From: Myxococcus guangdongensis
GTDB lineage: Bacteria; Myxococcota; Myxococcia; Myxococcales; Myxococcaceae
Direction: 5' to 3'
Assembly: GCF_024198255.1 (NCBI RefSeq)
Contig: NZ_JAJVKW010000008.1
Location: 248,001 to 312,000, forward strand
Length of the DNA: 64,000 nt
Made by a program: the position numbers and the translations under genes
Notes under the pieces: generated by a model
Database searches by the model: none
The model's input: only the letters and a program-made list of their open reading frames with translations
What the model was told of the DNA's origin: nothing
Shown: positions 34,213 through 43,562 of the stretch, piece by piece
Layout: the number at the start of each line of letters is the position of its first letter
Numbering within the stretch: position 1 is the stretch's first letter

Positions 34213-34848
34213 ATGGTCGACGACGCTCGGGTGTCGGCGGTGCCCTTGGATGGCTGGTCCAAGTGGGGATTGATGACGCAGTTGCTGCTCGCCGTCGTCC
34301 TGTTCGCGGCGGTTCCGTATGCGTCGTCGATGGTGCCCTTCGAGCGCATCTACATCGACGGGCCCTACAAGGCCCCGCACATGGAAGACCCGATGTTCCC
34401 CATGCGGTGGCGGCTCATCGCGCTCGGGGCCTGGGTTCCATTCCTCTCGATGCCGTTCGCAATCCTCGCGTGGAGAAGACGGCACACGCACCTGGGACTC
34501 GCGCTGCTGCAAGTGAGCCTGCTGCTGTGTATCTGCGTCATCGGGTGGAGGAACTTCCCGTACTACGCGCTGGGCATCTACCGGGCTTACATCGGTGAGG
34601 CGCGCAGCTGGGACTTCGACCCCGTAGGGCTGCTGCAACCGTATGGCTCGGTCGGGTACGTCCCCGATTGGGAGATACTGCTGCTCTACCCCATCGCATT
34701 CGTGGCGGTGCCTCGCATCGGTTATCGCCTGTTCCAGGAGCGCAAGCAGATGTCGCGCGCGGTCCTCTTGGGCACAGCGCTGTGCCTCGCCACGACGGTG
34801 TTCGCGTTCCTCAGTACGCCGCGCTTCCTCTACTGGTTCATGGACTGA
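34213..34848 (+). CDS. Hypothetical membrane protein, 211 aa
   Basis: Four or five predicted transmembrane helices: LMTQLLLAVVLFAAVPYA, LIALGAWVPFLSMPFAILAW, LGLALLQVSLLLCICVIGW, ILLLYPIAFVAVPRIGY and ALCLATTVFAFLS. An extracytoplasmic loop after the first helix is acidic and Pro-rich. No known family seen. The longer frame would start with GTG inside the strong hairpin at 34111-34156, so the true start is probably ATG 34213, though no clear Shine-Dalgarno precedes it. The hydrolase gene follows 120 bp downstream. Confidence 0.65.
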   Translation: MVDDARVSAVPLDGWSKWGLMTQLLLAVVLFAAVPYASSMVPFERIYIDGPYKAPHMEDPMFPMRWRLIALGAWVPFLSMPFAILAWRRRHTHLGLALLQVSLLLCICVIGWRNFPYYALGIYRAYIGEARSWDFDPVGLLQPYGSVGYVPDWEILLLYPIAFVAVPRIGYRLFQERKQMSRAVLLGTALCLATTVFAFLSTPRFLYWFMD

Positions 34849-34968
34849 GTGAGCCGCCTCCGCCAGTCCGCAGGGCCCCCAGGCGACCAGGCGGAAGCGC
34901 TCCGCCAGTTGCTCACGAGCGCCGCGATGGATGCCCAGCTTGTCCGTGACACCCGGGGAGGAGCCAGC

Positions 34969-35868
34969 ATGCCGGCGGTCCAGCACCAGACGGTGGACGT
35001 GGATGGCCTCGAGATTTTCTATCGCGAGGCGGGACCCGAGGACGCGCCGGTGGTGCTGCTTCCCCACGGATATCCGTGCTCGTCCTTCCAGTTCCGCAAC
35101 CTGCTGCCCGCGCTCTCGGACTCGTGGCGGCTGATTGCGCCGGATGCTCCAGGCTTCGGCTACAGCGCGACGCCGTCTCCCCGCCGGTTCAGCTACACGT
35201 TCGATGGGTACGCGCGCTTCCTCGAGCGCTTCGCGGAGACACTGGGGCTCACGCGCTACGCGCTGTACCTCCATGACTACGGCTCACAGTTCGGCTTCCG
35301 GCTCGCGCTGCATGCACCCGAGCGAGTCGCCGCATTGGTCATCCAGAACGGTGACATCTACGAGGACCAGTTCGGGCCCAAGTACCGGATGCTGAAGGAA
35401 CAATGGTCGAACCCGACGCCAGAGGGCCGCAGGAAGCTGCTGGCCGCGGTGAGCGAAGAGGGTTTCAAGGACGAGTTCATCGGTGAGCTACCCGAGCACC
35501 TCGTCGACCGCATCAGCCCGGACCTGTGGACGCTCCATTGGGCGCTGGTGCAGCGCTTTGACCGGCGCATGAACCTGTTCCACCTGCTGGAGGACCAACG
35601 CACGACGCTCGCGTGGATGCCGCGTTATCAGGCGTACCTGCGCGAGCACCGTCCCCCCACGCTGATTCTGTGGGGCCCTCACGACGGCTACATGCCCGAG
35701 GGCGCGGGCCGCGCGTACCTGCGCGATGTGCCGGACGCGGAGCTGCACATGCTCGACGCGGGACACTGGGCGCTGGAGACACACCTGGACGACATCGTCT
35801 TCCACATGCGGCGCTTCCTCCAACGCGTGCATCTGTCCCACGCGGCGAGCACGACCTGGATGACCTGA
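34969..35868 (+). CDS. Alpha/beta hydrolase, epoxide-hydrolase/haloalkane-dehalogenase type, 299 aa
   Basis: Typical order: HGYPCSSFQFRNLL (HGxP oxyanion loop), DAPGFGYSATPS, the nucleophile elbow LHDYGSQFGF in which the nucleophile is Asp (HDYG), as in haloalkane dehalogenases and epoxide hydrolases, then a helical cap (about 130-215), WGPHDGYMP and the catalytic His in LDAGHWALETH. It should hydrolyse an epoxide or haloalkane; a Tyr pair in the cap would decide for epoxide. ATG 34969 has GGGGAGGAG at 5 bp and gives a standard N-terminus. Confidence 0.88.
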   Translation: MPAVQHQTVDVDGLEIFYREAGPEDAPVVLLPHGYPCSSFQFRNLLPALSDSWRLIAPDAPGFGYSATPSPRRFSYTFDGYARFLERFAETLGLTRYALYLHDYGSQFGFRLALHAPERVAALVIQNGDIYEDQFGPKYRMLKEQWSNPTPEGRRKLLAAVSEEGFKDEFIGELPEHLVDRISPDLWTLHWALVQRFDRRMNLFHLLEDQRTTLAWMPRYQAYLREHRPPTLILWGPHDGYMPEGAGRAYLRDVPDAELHMLDAGHWALETHLDDIVFHMRRFLQRVHLSHAASTTWMT

Positions 35869-35874
35869 GCGGCC

Positions 35875-36453
35875 CTACGGCAGCACGTACGTCACCGGCT
35901 TCGGCAACATCACACGGACTTCATCCCCCGCGCGGATGACACCGGGGCGGTCCACCCAGGCCACGAGCCCCCGCTTCTCCCACGCGGCCTTCACGAAGCG
36001 GCTCGCGAGCTTCTCCTTGTCTGGATAGTGCTCGCCAATCACCTTGCCCGGCCCGATGCAGGGCTCGTTCTCCCCCTCCACCGCCAGCACCGCGTCCTCG
36101 GGGAAGAAGATGCGCGAGCCGGGTGGCAGGAACGTCAGCCGGGGGATGCCCACCAGCTCTAGATTGGCCCCCAGCCATGACGCCAGGACCTTGGGGATTC
36201 CGAGCGTCTGGGCCACCACCGCCAGCTCCTCCGTCGACACCAGCGACAGCTGCCGCGTGTTCCGGATGGGCGTGCCCTTCGGATACCAGGGCGTGCGCAC
36301 GTCCGCCGGCCGCGTGTGTCCCGCGTGCCTGTCGCCGTCGATGCCCTCGAACGTCACGCGCACCTCCGCCAGCTCGCGCGTGACGAAGGTCTTCTTCTCG
36401 GTGCACACCAGGATGCGGACCGCGCGGCCGAAGAGCTGCGGAGACGGGGGCAT
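35875..36453 (-). CDS. MOSC-domain protein, 192 aa
   Basis: Molybdenum cofactor sulfurase C-terminal (MOSC) domain protein. Characteristic start of the domain FEGIDGDRHAGH (about 36-47), a beta-barrel, and a conserved Cys in ENEPCIGPGKVI (about 130) that in this family carries transferable sulfur. Similar single-domain proteins such as YiiM/YuaD act in molybdenum-dependent detoxification or sulfur transfer. No molybdopterin genes are near, so the partner is unknown. Its last codons lie 6 bp from the end of the convergent hydrolase gene. Confidence 0.9.
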   Translation of the reverse strand: MPPSPQLFGRAVRILVCTEKKTFVTRELAEVRVTFEGIDGDRHAGHTRPADVRTPWYPKGTPIRNTRQLSLVSTEELAVVAQTLGIPKVLASWLGANLELVGIPRLTFLPPGSRIFFPEDAVLAVEGENEPCIGPGKVIGEHYPDKEKLASRFVKAAWEKRGLVAWVDRPGVIRAGDEVRVMLPKPVTYVLP

Positions 36454-36483
36454 GTCCCTCTTCTTACTCCGCTCCCCGCCGCT

Positions 36484-37461
36484 TCACAGCAAGGCGAGCT
36501 GCTGCGGTTTGCCCCCGAGCGGACGGGCATCCACCCCGTCGTCCCGCAGCGCCTGCGCCAGCTCCTCCGCGAAGCCGAAGCACGTAATCACCTCGCTCGC
36601 CCCCGTCGCCTTCACGTACGCCTTCAACGATGGGAAGTCCGCGTGGTCCGACACCGGGAACGCCACGTCCGCGCTGTAGCGCCGCGCCGCCCCCGGGTCC
36701 ATCGCCCACCCCGTCAACACCGCCGTCCCCCGAGGCCACAGGTGCGCCAGCGCCCCACCGCGCGCCTGATGCGGCGGGAAGAACAGCACCTCGCCCGGCT
36801 CCACGGTCCCCGTGTAGCAACGCAGGTTCTCGATCGGCACTCCCAGCTCGCCATAGAGCTGGGCCACTTCGTAGATGGAAGGGTGCGCCACCAGCGAGAA
36901 CCCTCGGCCCGCGAGGAACTTCATCGACTCCTGGCTCTTGCCCAGCGGATATCCGAGCACCACCGGCACCGCGCCCCGCTCGAGCTGCCGACGCACCCAC
37001 GCCTCCACCTGCCCCAACACCTCGTCACGCGGCGGGAAGCGGTAGCGCGGATGGCCGAAGGTCGACTCGATGACCAGCGTGTCGCACTCGGCCACCTCCG
37101 TCGCCTCGGCCGTCAACGACGGCACCACGTTCAAGTCGCCCGTGTAGACGACACGCCGACCATCCGAGCGGATGACGCGCAGCTGCGCGCTGCCCAGGAT
37201 GTGCCCCGCCGGCAGCAGCTCCAACACCAACGGCCCCAACTCGAACGGCCGACGGTACGGCGCGGCCAAAGGAGCGCTCAACGGCCCCAGCCGATGCTCC
37301 ATGAAGCGCAGCGTCGCCGCCGTGGCGATGGTGCGCTCATGCCGGGCGATGTGGTCCGAATGCCCATGGCTCACGAAGCACAGCGGCGACTTGCGCTTCG
37401 CGTCCAGCGACAGGAGGGTGCCCGTCAGGTGCATCCCGTTTCGACGCAGCTCCACACTCAT
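36484..37461 (-). CDS. MBL-fold beta-CASP exonuclease (mRNA 3'-end-processing/ligase-associated type), 325 aa
   Basis: Metallo-beta-lactamase fold nuclease: zinc motif SHGHSDHI (about 32-39), AGHILGSAQL, YTGDLNVV (Asp), and a later His in VSDHADF (beta-CASP motif). Related proteins are annotated as putative mRNA 3'-end processing factor or as the ligase-associated DNA exonuclease that works with an ATP-dependent DNA ligase; here the ligase is not adjacent, but a ku gene is 17 kb away. ATG 37461 overlaps the stop of the upstream DMT transporter gene by four bases (ATGA), so the two are translationally coupled. Longer forms of this frame run into that gene and are not real. Confidence 0.88.
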   Translation of the reverse strand: MSVELRRNGMHLTGTLLSLDAKRKSPLCFVSHGHSDHIARHERTIATAATLRFMEHRLGPLSAPLAAPYRRPFELGPLVLELLPAGHILGSAQLRVIRSDGRRVVYTGDLNVVPSLTAEATEVAECDTLVIESTFGHPRYRFPPRDEVLGQVEAWVRRQLERGAVPVVLGYPLGKSQESMKFLAGRGFSLVAHPSIYEVAQLYGELGVPIENLRCYTGTVEPGEVLFFPPHQARGGALAHLWPRGTAVLTGWAMDPGAARRYSADVAFPVSDHADFPSLKAYVKATGASEVITCFGFAEELAQALRDDGVDARPLGGKPQQLALL

Positions 37462-38411
37462 GGGAGTGAGGGGGACCGTGACTTCCACCACGCCCAGGCC
37501 GGTGAGCCCAGCTCCGCCACCAGCACACCCAGGAGGATGAGCCCGCCGCCCATCGCCTCCGGCGCGCCCAGCCGCTCGTAGCCCAGCACCACCGAGTAGA
37601 TGGACGCGAACACCGGCTCCAGCGCGTAGATGACCGCCGCGCGCACCGCGGACGTGCGCGCCTGCGCCCACGTCTGCACGCTGATGGCGAAGGCGCTGGG
37701 CAACAACCCACACACCAGCACCGCCATCACCAGCGAGGGCTGCCACTCCACCCTGCGCGTCACGAAGGGCAGGCACGCCGCGGACATCAGCGCCACACCC
37801 CACAGCTGCACCGCCACCATCCCCAGCACGCCCTCCTTCGACGCGTATCGCTCCGTGAAGGTGATGTGCGCCGCGTAAGCCACCGCGCAGCCGAGCGACA
37901 GCATCTCCCCCAGGTTCAGCCACCCGCCGCCCTCCCCCGGCGCCGGCCGCGTGAGCAGGTAGAGCCCCGCCGCCGACATCGCCACCCCCACCAGCGCCGC
38001 GGGCTTCGGCGCGCGCCGGAACACCAGCAGCGTCAGCAGCGGGACGAACAGCACGCACATCCCGGTGATGAACGCCGAGCGCGACGGCGTGGTGAACGTC
38101 AGCCCCCACGTCTGGAGCGCGAAGCCCAGGAACAGGAACGTCGCCAGCAGCGCGCCGTGGCGCAGGTTCGTCGGGTTCAACACCTGCCGGCCCGCGAGCG
38201 CGCTCAGCGCCACCGCGCCCACCCCGAAGCGCAGCGACAGGAAGGTGAACGGGTCCGCGTAGCTCAGCGCGTCCTTCACCACCACGAAGGTGACACCCCA
38301 GATGAGGGTGATGAAGACCAGCGCGCCGTCCGCCTGGAGACCGCGCAGTCTCCCCAGGAAGGATGGCTCACGGCCCAGGCTGTCGGGAGTCGAGGTGCTC
38401 ACGGAGGGCAC
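37458..38411 (-). CDS. DMT-superfamily (EamA) transporter, 317 aa
   Basis: Ten predicted transmembrane helices in two EamA halves: ALVFITLIWGVTFVVVKDAL near the start and the second half opening with LGEMLSLGCAVAYAAHITFTERYA. Typical size and architecture for drug/metabolite exporters of amino acids or nucleotides; substrate unknown. Its TGA stop overlaps the exonuclease start. ATG 38411 gives a 25-residue soluble N-terminus before the first helix, a little long but without a better start. Confidence 0.93.
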   Translation of the reverse strand: MPSVSTSTPDSLGREPSFLGRLRGLQADGALVFITLIWGVTFVVVKDALSYADPFTFLSLRFGVGAVALSALAGRQVLNPTNLRHGALLATFLFLGFALQTWGLTFTTPSRSAFITGMCVLFVPLLTLLVFRRAPKPAALVGVAMSAAGLYLLTRPAPGEGGGWLNLGEMLSLGCAVAYAAHITFTERYASKEGVLGMVAVQLWGVALMSAACLPFVTRRVEWQPSLVMAVLVCGLLPSAFAISVQTWAQARTSAVRAAVIYALEPVFASIYSVVLGYERLGAPEAMGGGLILLGVLVAELGSPAWAWWKSRSPSLP

Positions 38412-38453
38412 GACGTTTCGCCTACCCCGGGGTGCCGCGCAACCCCCGTCGCT

Positions 38454-39437
38454 TCAGGGCGCGGAGGCCCGCTCCAGGACGACCAGGCGCTTGGAGCGAC
38501 CCGCCGCGTCCCACGCCTCGTTCGTGCGCCGGGTCAGCGCCTCCGTGGCGAGGTGGAAGCCGACGCCCTCGAAGGTCCTCAGCGACGCGGCGTTGTCCTC
38601 GTCCACGTCTGCCTGCACGCTGGGCTCGCCCTGTCGGTGGGACTCCTCCAACAGGCACTCCAACAGCTGCGTGGCCACGCCCATCCGCCGGGCCTGCGGC
38701 GCCACCACCAGCGAGCGCACCCAGACGCCGTCCAGCGGCAGCCCCTCCTGGCGATACGAGTCCACCCACGCGAAGCCGTGCAGCCGCCCCTTCGAGTCCA
38801 GCGCGCCCGCCGCCGCGCCCCGACGCTCGGTGGGATCCAGCCCCCAGCGGTCTCGGAGCTGCCGGCGCAGGAAGCTCGCGGAGACCACCAGGCGCTCGCT
38901 CGCGAAGGTGACGAGCGCGTCCAGGTCTCCAGCCCGCAGCAGGCGTATCTCCAGCGGGCCCACCAGGTGGCGCCGAAGGGGCCTGGACCAGTTGGAGAAG
39001 AAGAAGTCCCGCACGCCCCGATAGACTAGCCGGGTCTGGGGCCGCGCCCACGCGGACGCCAGCGTCCACTGCGTCACCCACAACGCCGGACTCAAGGGCC
39101 TGGGCAGCGGGAGCATCCACCGTCCACGCCGCAGCGCGACGGCGCGCCCCAGCAACTCTCCGCCCGTCCGCTCCACGGCGCCCAGGAGCGGCGCCGTGCG
39201 CCAGGGCTGGGTGGCCACCACCACCTGGGCCGTCAGCATGCGCCCCTGGCGCACCAGCACCACGTCACCGCGCGCCGTCTCGCCCGGCCCGCAGCGCAGC
39301 ACCCGCACCGAGTCACCGGAGCGCAGCAGCGGGAACAGGCCCCCGCCCACACCGCGCACCCAGAGCTTCTGCCCGGGTGGCAGCGCCCTCAGCACGTCCA
39401 GCAGCACCTCGGTGGAAGGCGTCTTCCGCGGCGGCAC
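38454..39437 (-). CDS. Fusion of a degenerate S24/S26 peptidase-like domain with a GNAT acetyltransferase, 327 aa
   Basis: Residues about 20-105 resemble the signal-peptidase/LexA-type S24/S26 beta fold (GGGLFPLLRSGDSVRVLR, then ARGDVVLVRQGRMLTAQVVV). The Ser of the usual GxSMxP motif is replaced by Gly and no catalytic Lys is evident, so this part is probably a non-catalytic sensor or binding domain. Residues about 160-320 are a GNAT domain with the acetyl-CoA loop VWVRSLVVAPQARRMGVATQLLECLLEE and the LxVxxxNxxAxxxYxxxGF-like DVDEDNAASLRTFEGVGF. Acetyl-acceptor unknown. A hydrophobic/Trp-rich linker lies between. No related gene is adjacent. Confidence 0.8.
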   Translation of the reverse strand: MPPRKTPSTEVLLDVLRALPPGQKLWVRGVGGGLFPLLRSGDSVRVLRCGPGETARGDVVLVRQGRMLTAQVVVATQPWRTAPLLGAVERTGGELLGRAVALRRGRWMLPLPRPLSPALWVTQWTLASAWARPQTRLVYRGVRDFFFSNWSRPLRRHLVGPLEIRLLRAGDLDALVTFASERLVVSASFLRRQLRDRWGLDPTERRGAAAGALDSKGRLHGFAWVDSYRQEGLPLDGVWVRSLVVAPQARRMGVATQLLECLLEESHRQGEPSVQADVDEDNAASLRTFEGVGFHLATEALTRRTNEAWDAAGRSKRLVVLERASAP

Positions 39438-39610
39438 ACGCCACCTCCGGGGAAGTCCGGCCCTGCTCGTGCCTTCCCCTCGTCGACGGGAATGTAGCCC
39501 CTTCGCTCTCCCACACCAACCGACCCGGGCGCGGCGCTATCCACCGCCGCTGTGTCCCGCTAAGACGAGGGCGCCACCGGCCGGAAGGTGGCGCAAGGAG
39601 GAGTGAGGTC

Positions 39611-40177
39611 ATGGACGCGACGCCCGAGGGCTCGCTGGTGCCGCAGCGGGGTTGGTGGAGTCGGAACTGGAAGTGGGTGGTGCCCGTGGGCTGCCTGGGT
39701 GTGCTGGCCTCGTGCGGCTGCCTGGGCTTCGCGATGGTGGGGCTCGGCGTGAAGTCGCTGAGCAACATGGGCGCGTACACCGACGCGGTGGCCATCGCCC
39801 AGTCCGATGCACAGGTGCGGCGCGCGCTGGGGGCGCCCATCCAGACGGGCCTGCCGAAGCAGTCGGCGGTCCAGTCCATCAATGGCCAGACGCACGCCCG
39901 GTTCACCATCCCCCTGGATGGCCCGCAGGCCGACGGCACGCTGTTCATCGACGCGACCAAGCAGGGCGAGGACGAGTGGCGCTACGACACGCTCGCCGTC
40001 GAGCTCGAGGACGGCAGCCGCATCGACCTGCGTGACGACGCGCCCGACGCCCCCGACGCGTTCCCGAGCGAGGAGACGCCAGAGGACGACGAGCCGCTGC
40101 CTCCTCCGCCGGAGCCTCCCGGCACCGACGAGAACGTCCCGGCCCGCGGTGGCCGCGACAGCGACATCGAGCTGTAG
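39611..40177 (+). CDS. Coa1/DUF1783-family membrane protein, 188 aa
   Basis: One transmembrane helix (about 23-47: WVVPVGCLGVLASCGCLGFAMVGL) followed by a domain with AVAIAQSDAQVRRALGAPIQTG and FTIPLDGPQADGTLFIDATK, then DEWRYDTLAVELEDGS. This is the pattern of cytochrome-oxidase-assembly protein Coa1 and relatives (Tim21-like fold). The last 40 residues are acidic/Pro-rich (PSEETPEDDEPLPPPPEPP). The domain would face the periplasm. Whether it acts in oxidase assembly here is unknown because no cox genes are near. ATG 39611 follows AAGGAGGAG at 8-9 bp. Convergent with etfA across a strong hairpin. Confidence 0.75.
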   Translation: MDATPEGSLVPQRGWWSRNWKWVVPVGCLGVLASCGCLGFAMVGLGVKSLSNMGAYTDAVAIAQSDAQVRRALGAPIQTGLPKQSAVQSINGQTHARFTIPLDGPQADGTLFIDATKQGEDEWRYDTLAVELEDGSRIDLRDDAPDAPDAFPSEETPEDDEPLPPPPEPPGTDENVPARGGRDSDIEL

Positions 40178-40249
40178 CCACGCGAAAGGGCGCGCGGGCG
40201 CCTCTCGGACAGGTGCCTCGCCCGCCCTCGCCGGCGTCCCTCCGGAAAC

Positions 40250-40300
40250 GACGAAGGGGCGAGCGTGGGAACCCTCGGGTCCCCACGCCCGCCCCTCGTC
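40250..40300. terminator. Large hairpin between convergent Coa1-family and etfA genes
   Basis: About 20 bp of nearly continuous pairing (GACGA-GGGGCG-GCGTGGG with CCCACGC-GCCCC-TCGTC) with single bulges closes a short CTCG-type loop. It lies in the 147-bp gap between convergent genes. Confidence 0.65.
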
Positions 40301-40324
40301 AGCCCGAACGGGCCAGCGCGCTGC

Positions 40325-41290
<966 letters not shown>

Positions 41291-41318
41291 TGGAGTGTCT
41301 CCGTATCTTCCGAGAGGG

Positions 41319-42116
41319 TTAGACGACCTTCGCCTCGTTGCGCAGCTTGTCCACCAGCGTGGCCACGTCCGGCACCTTGATGCCGGCCTTGCGCGCGGGG
41401 GGCGAGGCGAGCTTCAGCACCTGGATCTTCGGAGCCACGTCCACGCCCAGTCCGGCCGGCGTCAGCTCCTCGATGGGCTTGCTCTTGGCCTTCATGATGC
41501 CCGGCAGGCTCGCGTAGCGCGGCTGGTTCAGGCGCAGGTCCGTGGTGACGACGGCGGGCAGCTGGCACTCCACCGTGGCCAGCCCGTTGTCGACCTCGCG
41601 CACCACCTGGACGGCCTTCTTGTCCGCGGTGAGCTTGACGGCGGGCTCCTTGTTCTTCTCCTCGGCGCTCTCCAGCGACTCCACCTTGGAGGCGAACGTG
41701 GCCTGACCCCAGCCCAGGAACTCGGCCAGGTACTGGCCCACCTGGTTCTGGTCGTCGTCGATGGACTGCTTGCCCAGGACGACCAGGTCCGGCTTCTCCT
41801 TCTCCGCGACCTTCTGGAGCAGGCCCGCGATGCCGAGCTGGTCCAACGGGCCGGTGTGGTTCACCCACACGGCGCGGTGCGCGCCCATGGCCAGCGCGTG
41901 GCGCAGCTGCTCCTGCACCTCCTTGCCGCCGATGGACACCACCACCACTTCACCCTGGTGCTTGGCGACGAGCCGGAGGCCTTCCTCCACGCCAATTTCA
42001 TCGAAGGGGTTGATCTTGTACTTGAGCCCCTCCTGGACGATGCCCGAGCCATCGGGCTTCACCTTGATTTTCGACTCGGGGTCTTCCACGCGCTTGGCGG
42101 TGACGAGGATCTTCAC
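41319..42116 (-). CDS. etfB: Electron transfer flavoprotein subunit beta, 265 aa
   Basis: ETF-beta: MKILVTAKRVEDPESKIKV start, NPFDEIGVEEGLRL, VGLGKQSIDDDQNQVG-like GKQSIDDDQNQVGQYLAEFLGW, RVVTTDLRLNQPRYASLPGIMKAKSKPI (recognition loop and AMP-binding area). It forms a heterodimer with EtfA and contacts the dehydrogenase partner. Length (265) is usual for bacteria. ATG 42116 lies 150 bp downstream of the ACAD gene, and the latter is the likely operon leader; a promoter inside that gap is also possible. Confidence 0.97.
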   Translation of the reverse strand: MKILVTAKRVEDPESKIKVKPDGSGIVQEGLKYKINPFDEIGVEEGLRLVAKHQGEVVVVSIGGKEVQEQLRHALAMGAHRAVWVNHTGPLDQLGIAGLLQKVAEKEKPDLVVLGKQSIDDDQNQVGQYLAEFLGWGQATFASKVESLESAEEKNKEPAVKLTADKKAVQVVREVDNGLATVECQLPAVVTTDLRLNQPRYASLPGIMKAKSKPIEELTPAGLGVDVAPKIQVLKLASPPARKAGIKVPDVATLVDKLRNEAKVV

Positions 42117-42266
42117 GGCGGCTTCTCCTTGCGGGAGGCGTTTTAGAAGGCTGGAAAACAGTCCGGCACGCGCAGGAATGACGCGACGCGCGAACGGCCT
42201 GGGTTAATAGGCATCCGGGCACCACGGCGGCAACGGGAAACGGCCGCCGGGCCCAGTTCTGCTTTT

Positions 42267-43403
42267 CTACTTGAACAGTTCTCGAGCGATGACGAGGCGC
42301 TGGACCTGGCTGGTCCCCTCGTACACCTGGATGAGCTTCGCGTCGCGCATCAGCTTCTCCACGGGGTACTCCTTGATGTACCCGTAGCCGCCGTAGACCT
42401 GGACCGCGTCGGTGGCGACCTTCATGGCCATGTCGGCGGCGAAGGACTTGGCGTAGCTGGACTGGAGGGTGTTGCGCTTGCCCTGGTCCAACAGCCACGC
42501 GCTCTCGTAGGTGAGCATGCGGGCCGCGTGGGTGTTCATGGCCATGTCGGCAATCATGAACTGGATGGCCTGGTGCTCGATGATGGGCTTGCCGAACGTC
42601 TTGCGCTGCGAGGCGTACTCCATGGAGTGCTCGAGCGCGGCACGGGCGATGCCCACGGAGAACATGGCGGTGAGCGGGCGGCTGTTGTCCAGCGTGGCCA
42701 TGGCGATGGCGAAGCCCTGGCCCTCCTCGCCGATGCGGTTTTGCACCGGCACGCGCACGTCCTCGAACGTGAGCGACACGGTGTCGCTGGCGCGCTGGCC
42801 CATCTTGTTCTCGTGCTTGCTGACGGACAGCCCCTTGGGGCGGCCCTGGACGACGAAACACGTGATTCCCTTGTGCTTCTTCGCCTTGTCCACGGTGGCG
42901 AACACCGTGTACTGCTCGGCGTGACCGCCGTTGGTGATGAAGCACTTCGCGCCGTTGATGACGTACTCGTCACCCTCGCGGCGCGCCGTGGTCTGCATGT
43001 TGGCCACGTCACTGCCGGCCTCGGGCTCGGTGAGACAGAACGAGGAGAACGTCAGCTTCTCCGCGAAGTGGCCGAGCAGGCGCTTCTTCTGCTCGTCGGT
43101 GGCCGCGAGGATGATGGGCAGGTTGGCCAGGTCGTTGGCGATGATGGACGTGGCCACCCCCGCACAACCCCAGCTGAGCTCCTCCGCGACAATCGTCTGG
43201 TCCAGGTGCGACAGGCCCACCCCGCCGTACTCCGCGGGGATGGCCATGTTGAGCAGGCCCAGCTCGAACGCGGTGGCCAGCAGGTCACGAGGGAAGGTGG
43301 CCGTCTCGTCGTAGTGCGCCGCCTTGGGGCGGACGACCTCGCGAGCGTACTTGCGCGCCGTCTGCTGCAGCGCGCGCTGGTCTTCGGAGAGCTCGAATTC
43401 CAT
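42267..43403 (-). CDS. Acyl-CoA dehydrogenase, short/medium-chain (butyryl-CoA) type, 378 aa
   Basis: MCAD/SCAD-like flavoenzyme: N-terminal helical domain (MEFELSEDQRALQQTARKYA), CLTEPEAGSDVANMQTTA, YVINGAKCFITNGG, and the C-terminal signature with the catalytic Glu in QVYEGTSQVQ (about 364), plus RKTFGKPI. The Glu position matches short/medium-chain enzymes. First of ACAD-etfB-etfA, so its electrons should go to that ETF. Start ATG 43403 (MEFELSED) is the usual N-terminus. Distinct in sequence from the ACAD10/11-type enzyme at 4902. Confidence 0.96.
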   Translation of the reverse strand: MEFELSEDQRALQQTARKYAREVVRPKAAHYDETATFPRDLLATAFELGLLNMAIPAEYGGVGLSHLDQTIVAEELSWGCAGVATSIIANDLANLPIILAATDEQKKRLLGHFAEKLTFSSFCLTEPEAGSDVANMQTTARREGDEYVINGAKCFITNGGHAEQYTVFATVDKAKKHKGITCFVVQGRPKGLSVSKHENKMGQRASDTVSLTFEDVRVPVQNRIGEEGQGFAIAMATLDNSRPLTAMFSVGIARAALEHSMEYASQRKTFGKPIIEHQAIQFMIADMAMNTHAARMLTYESAWLLDQGKRNTLQSSYAKSFAADMAMKVATDAVQVYGGYGYIKEYPVEKLMRDAKLIQVYEGTSQVQRLVIARELFK

Positions 43404-43562
43404 GAGATTCCTCGTGATGCGAACGGCGTGTTGATTCGGGAGTCAACGAATACATGCCGTCACGAGAAATCTCCAGCCCAACCCGCCTGGGAAAGTGGTG
43501 CCCGGGGGGTCGGCTGACGCCCCGGGGGTCTGTCCTGCGGCACCCGGGGGCGAGGCGAGTGA

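Noticed and set aside
36484-38109. Exonuclease read as a 541-aa protein from a much earlier start
   Set aside because: The extra 216 residues are Ala/Gly/Arg-rich and overlap the DMT transporter on the same strand in another frame; the ATG at 37461 overlapping that stop is convincing.
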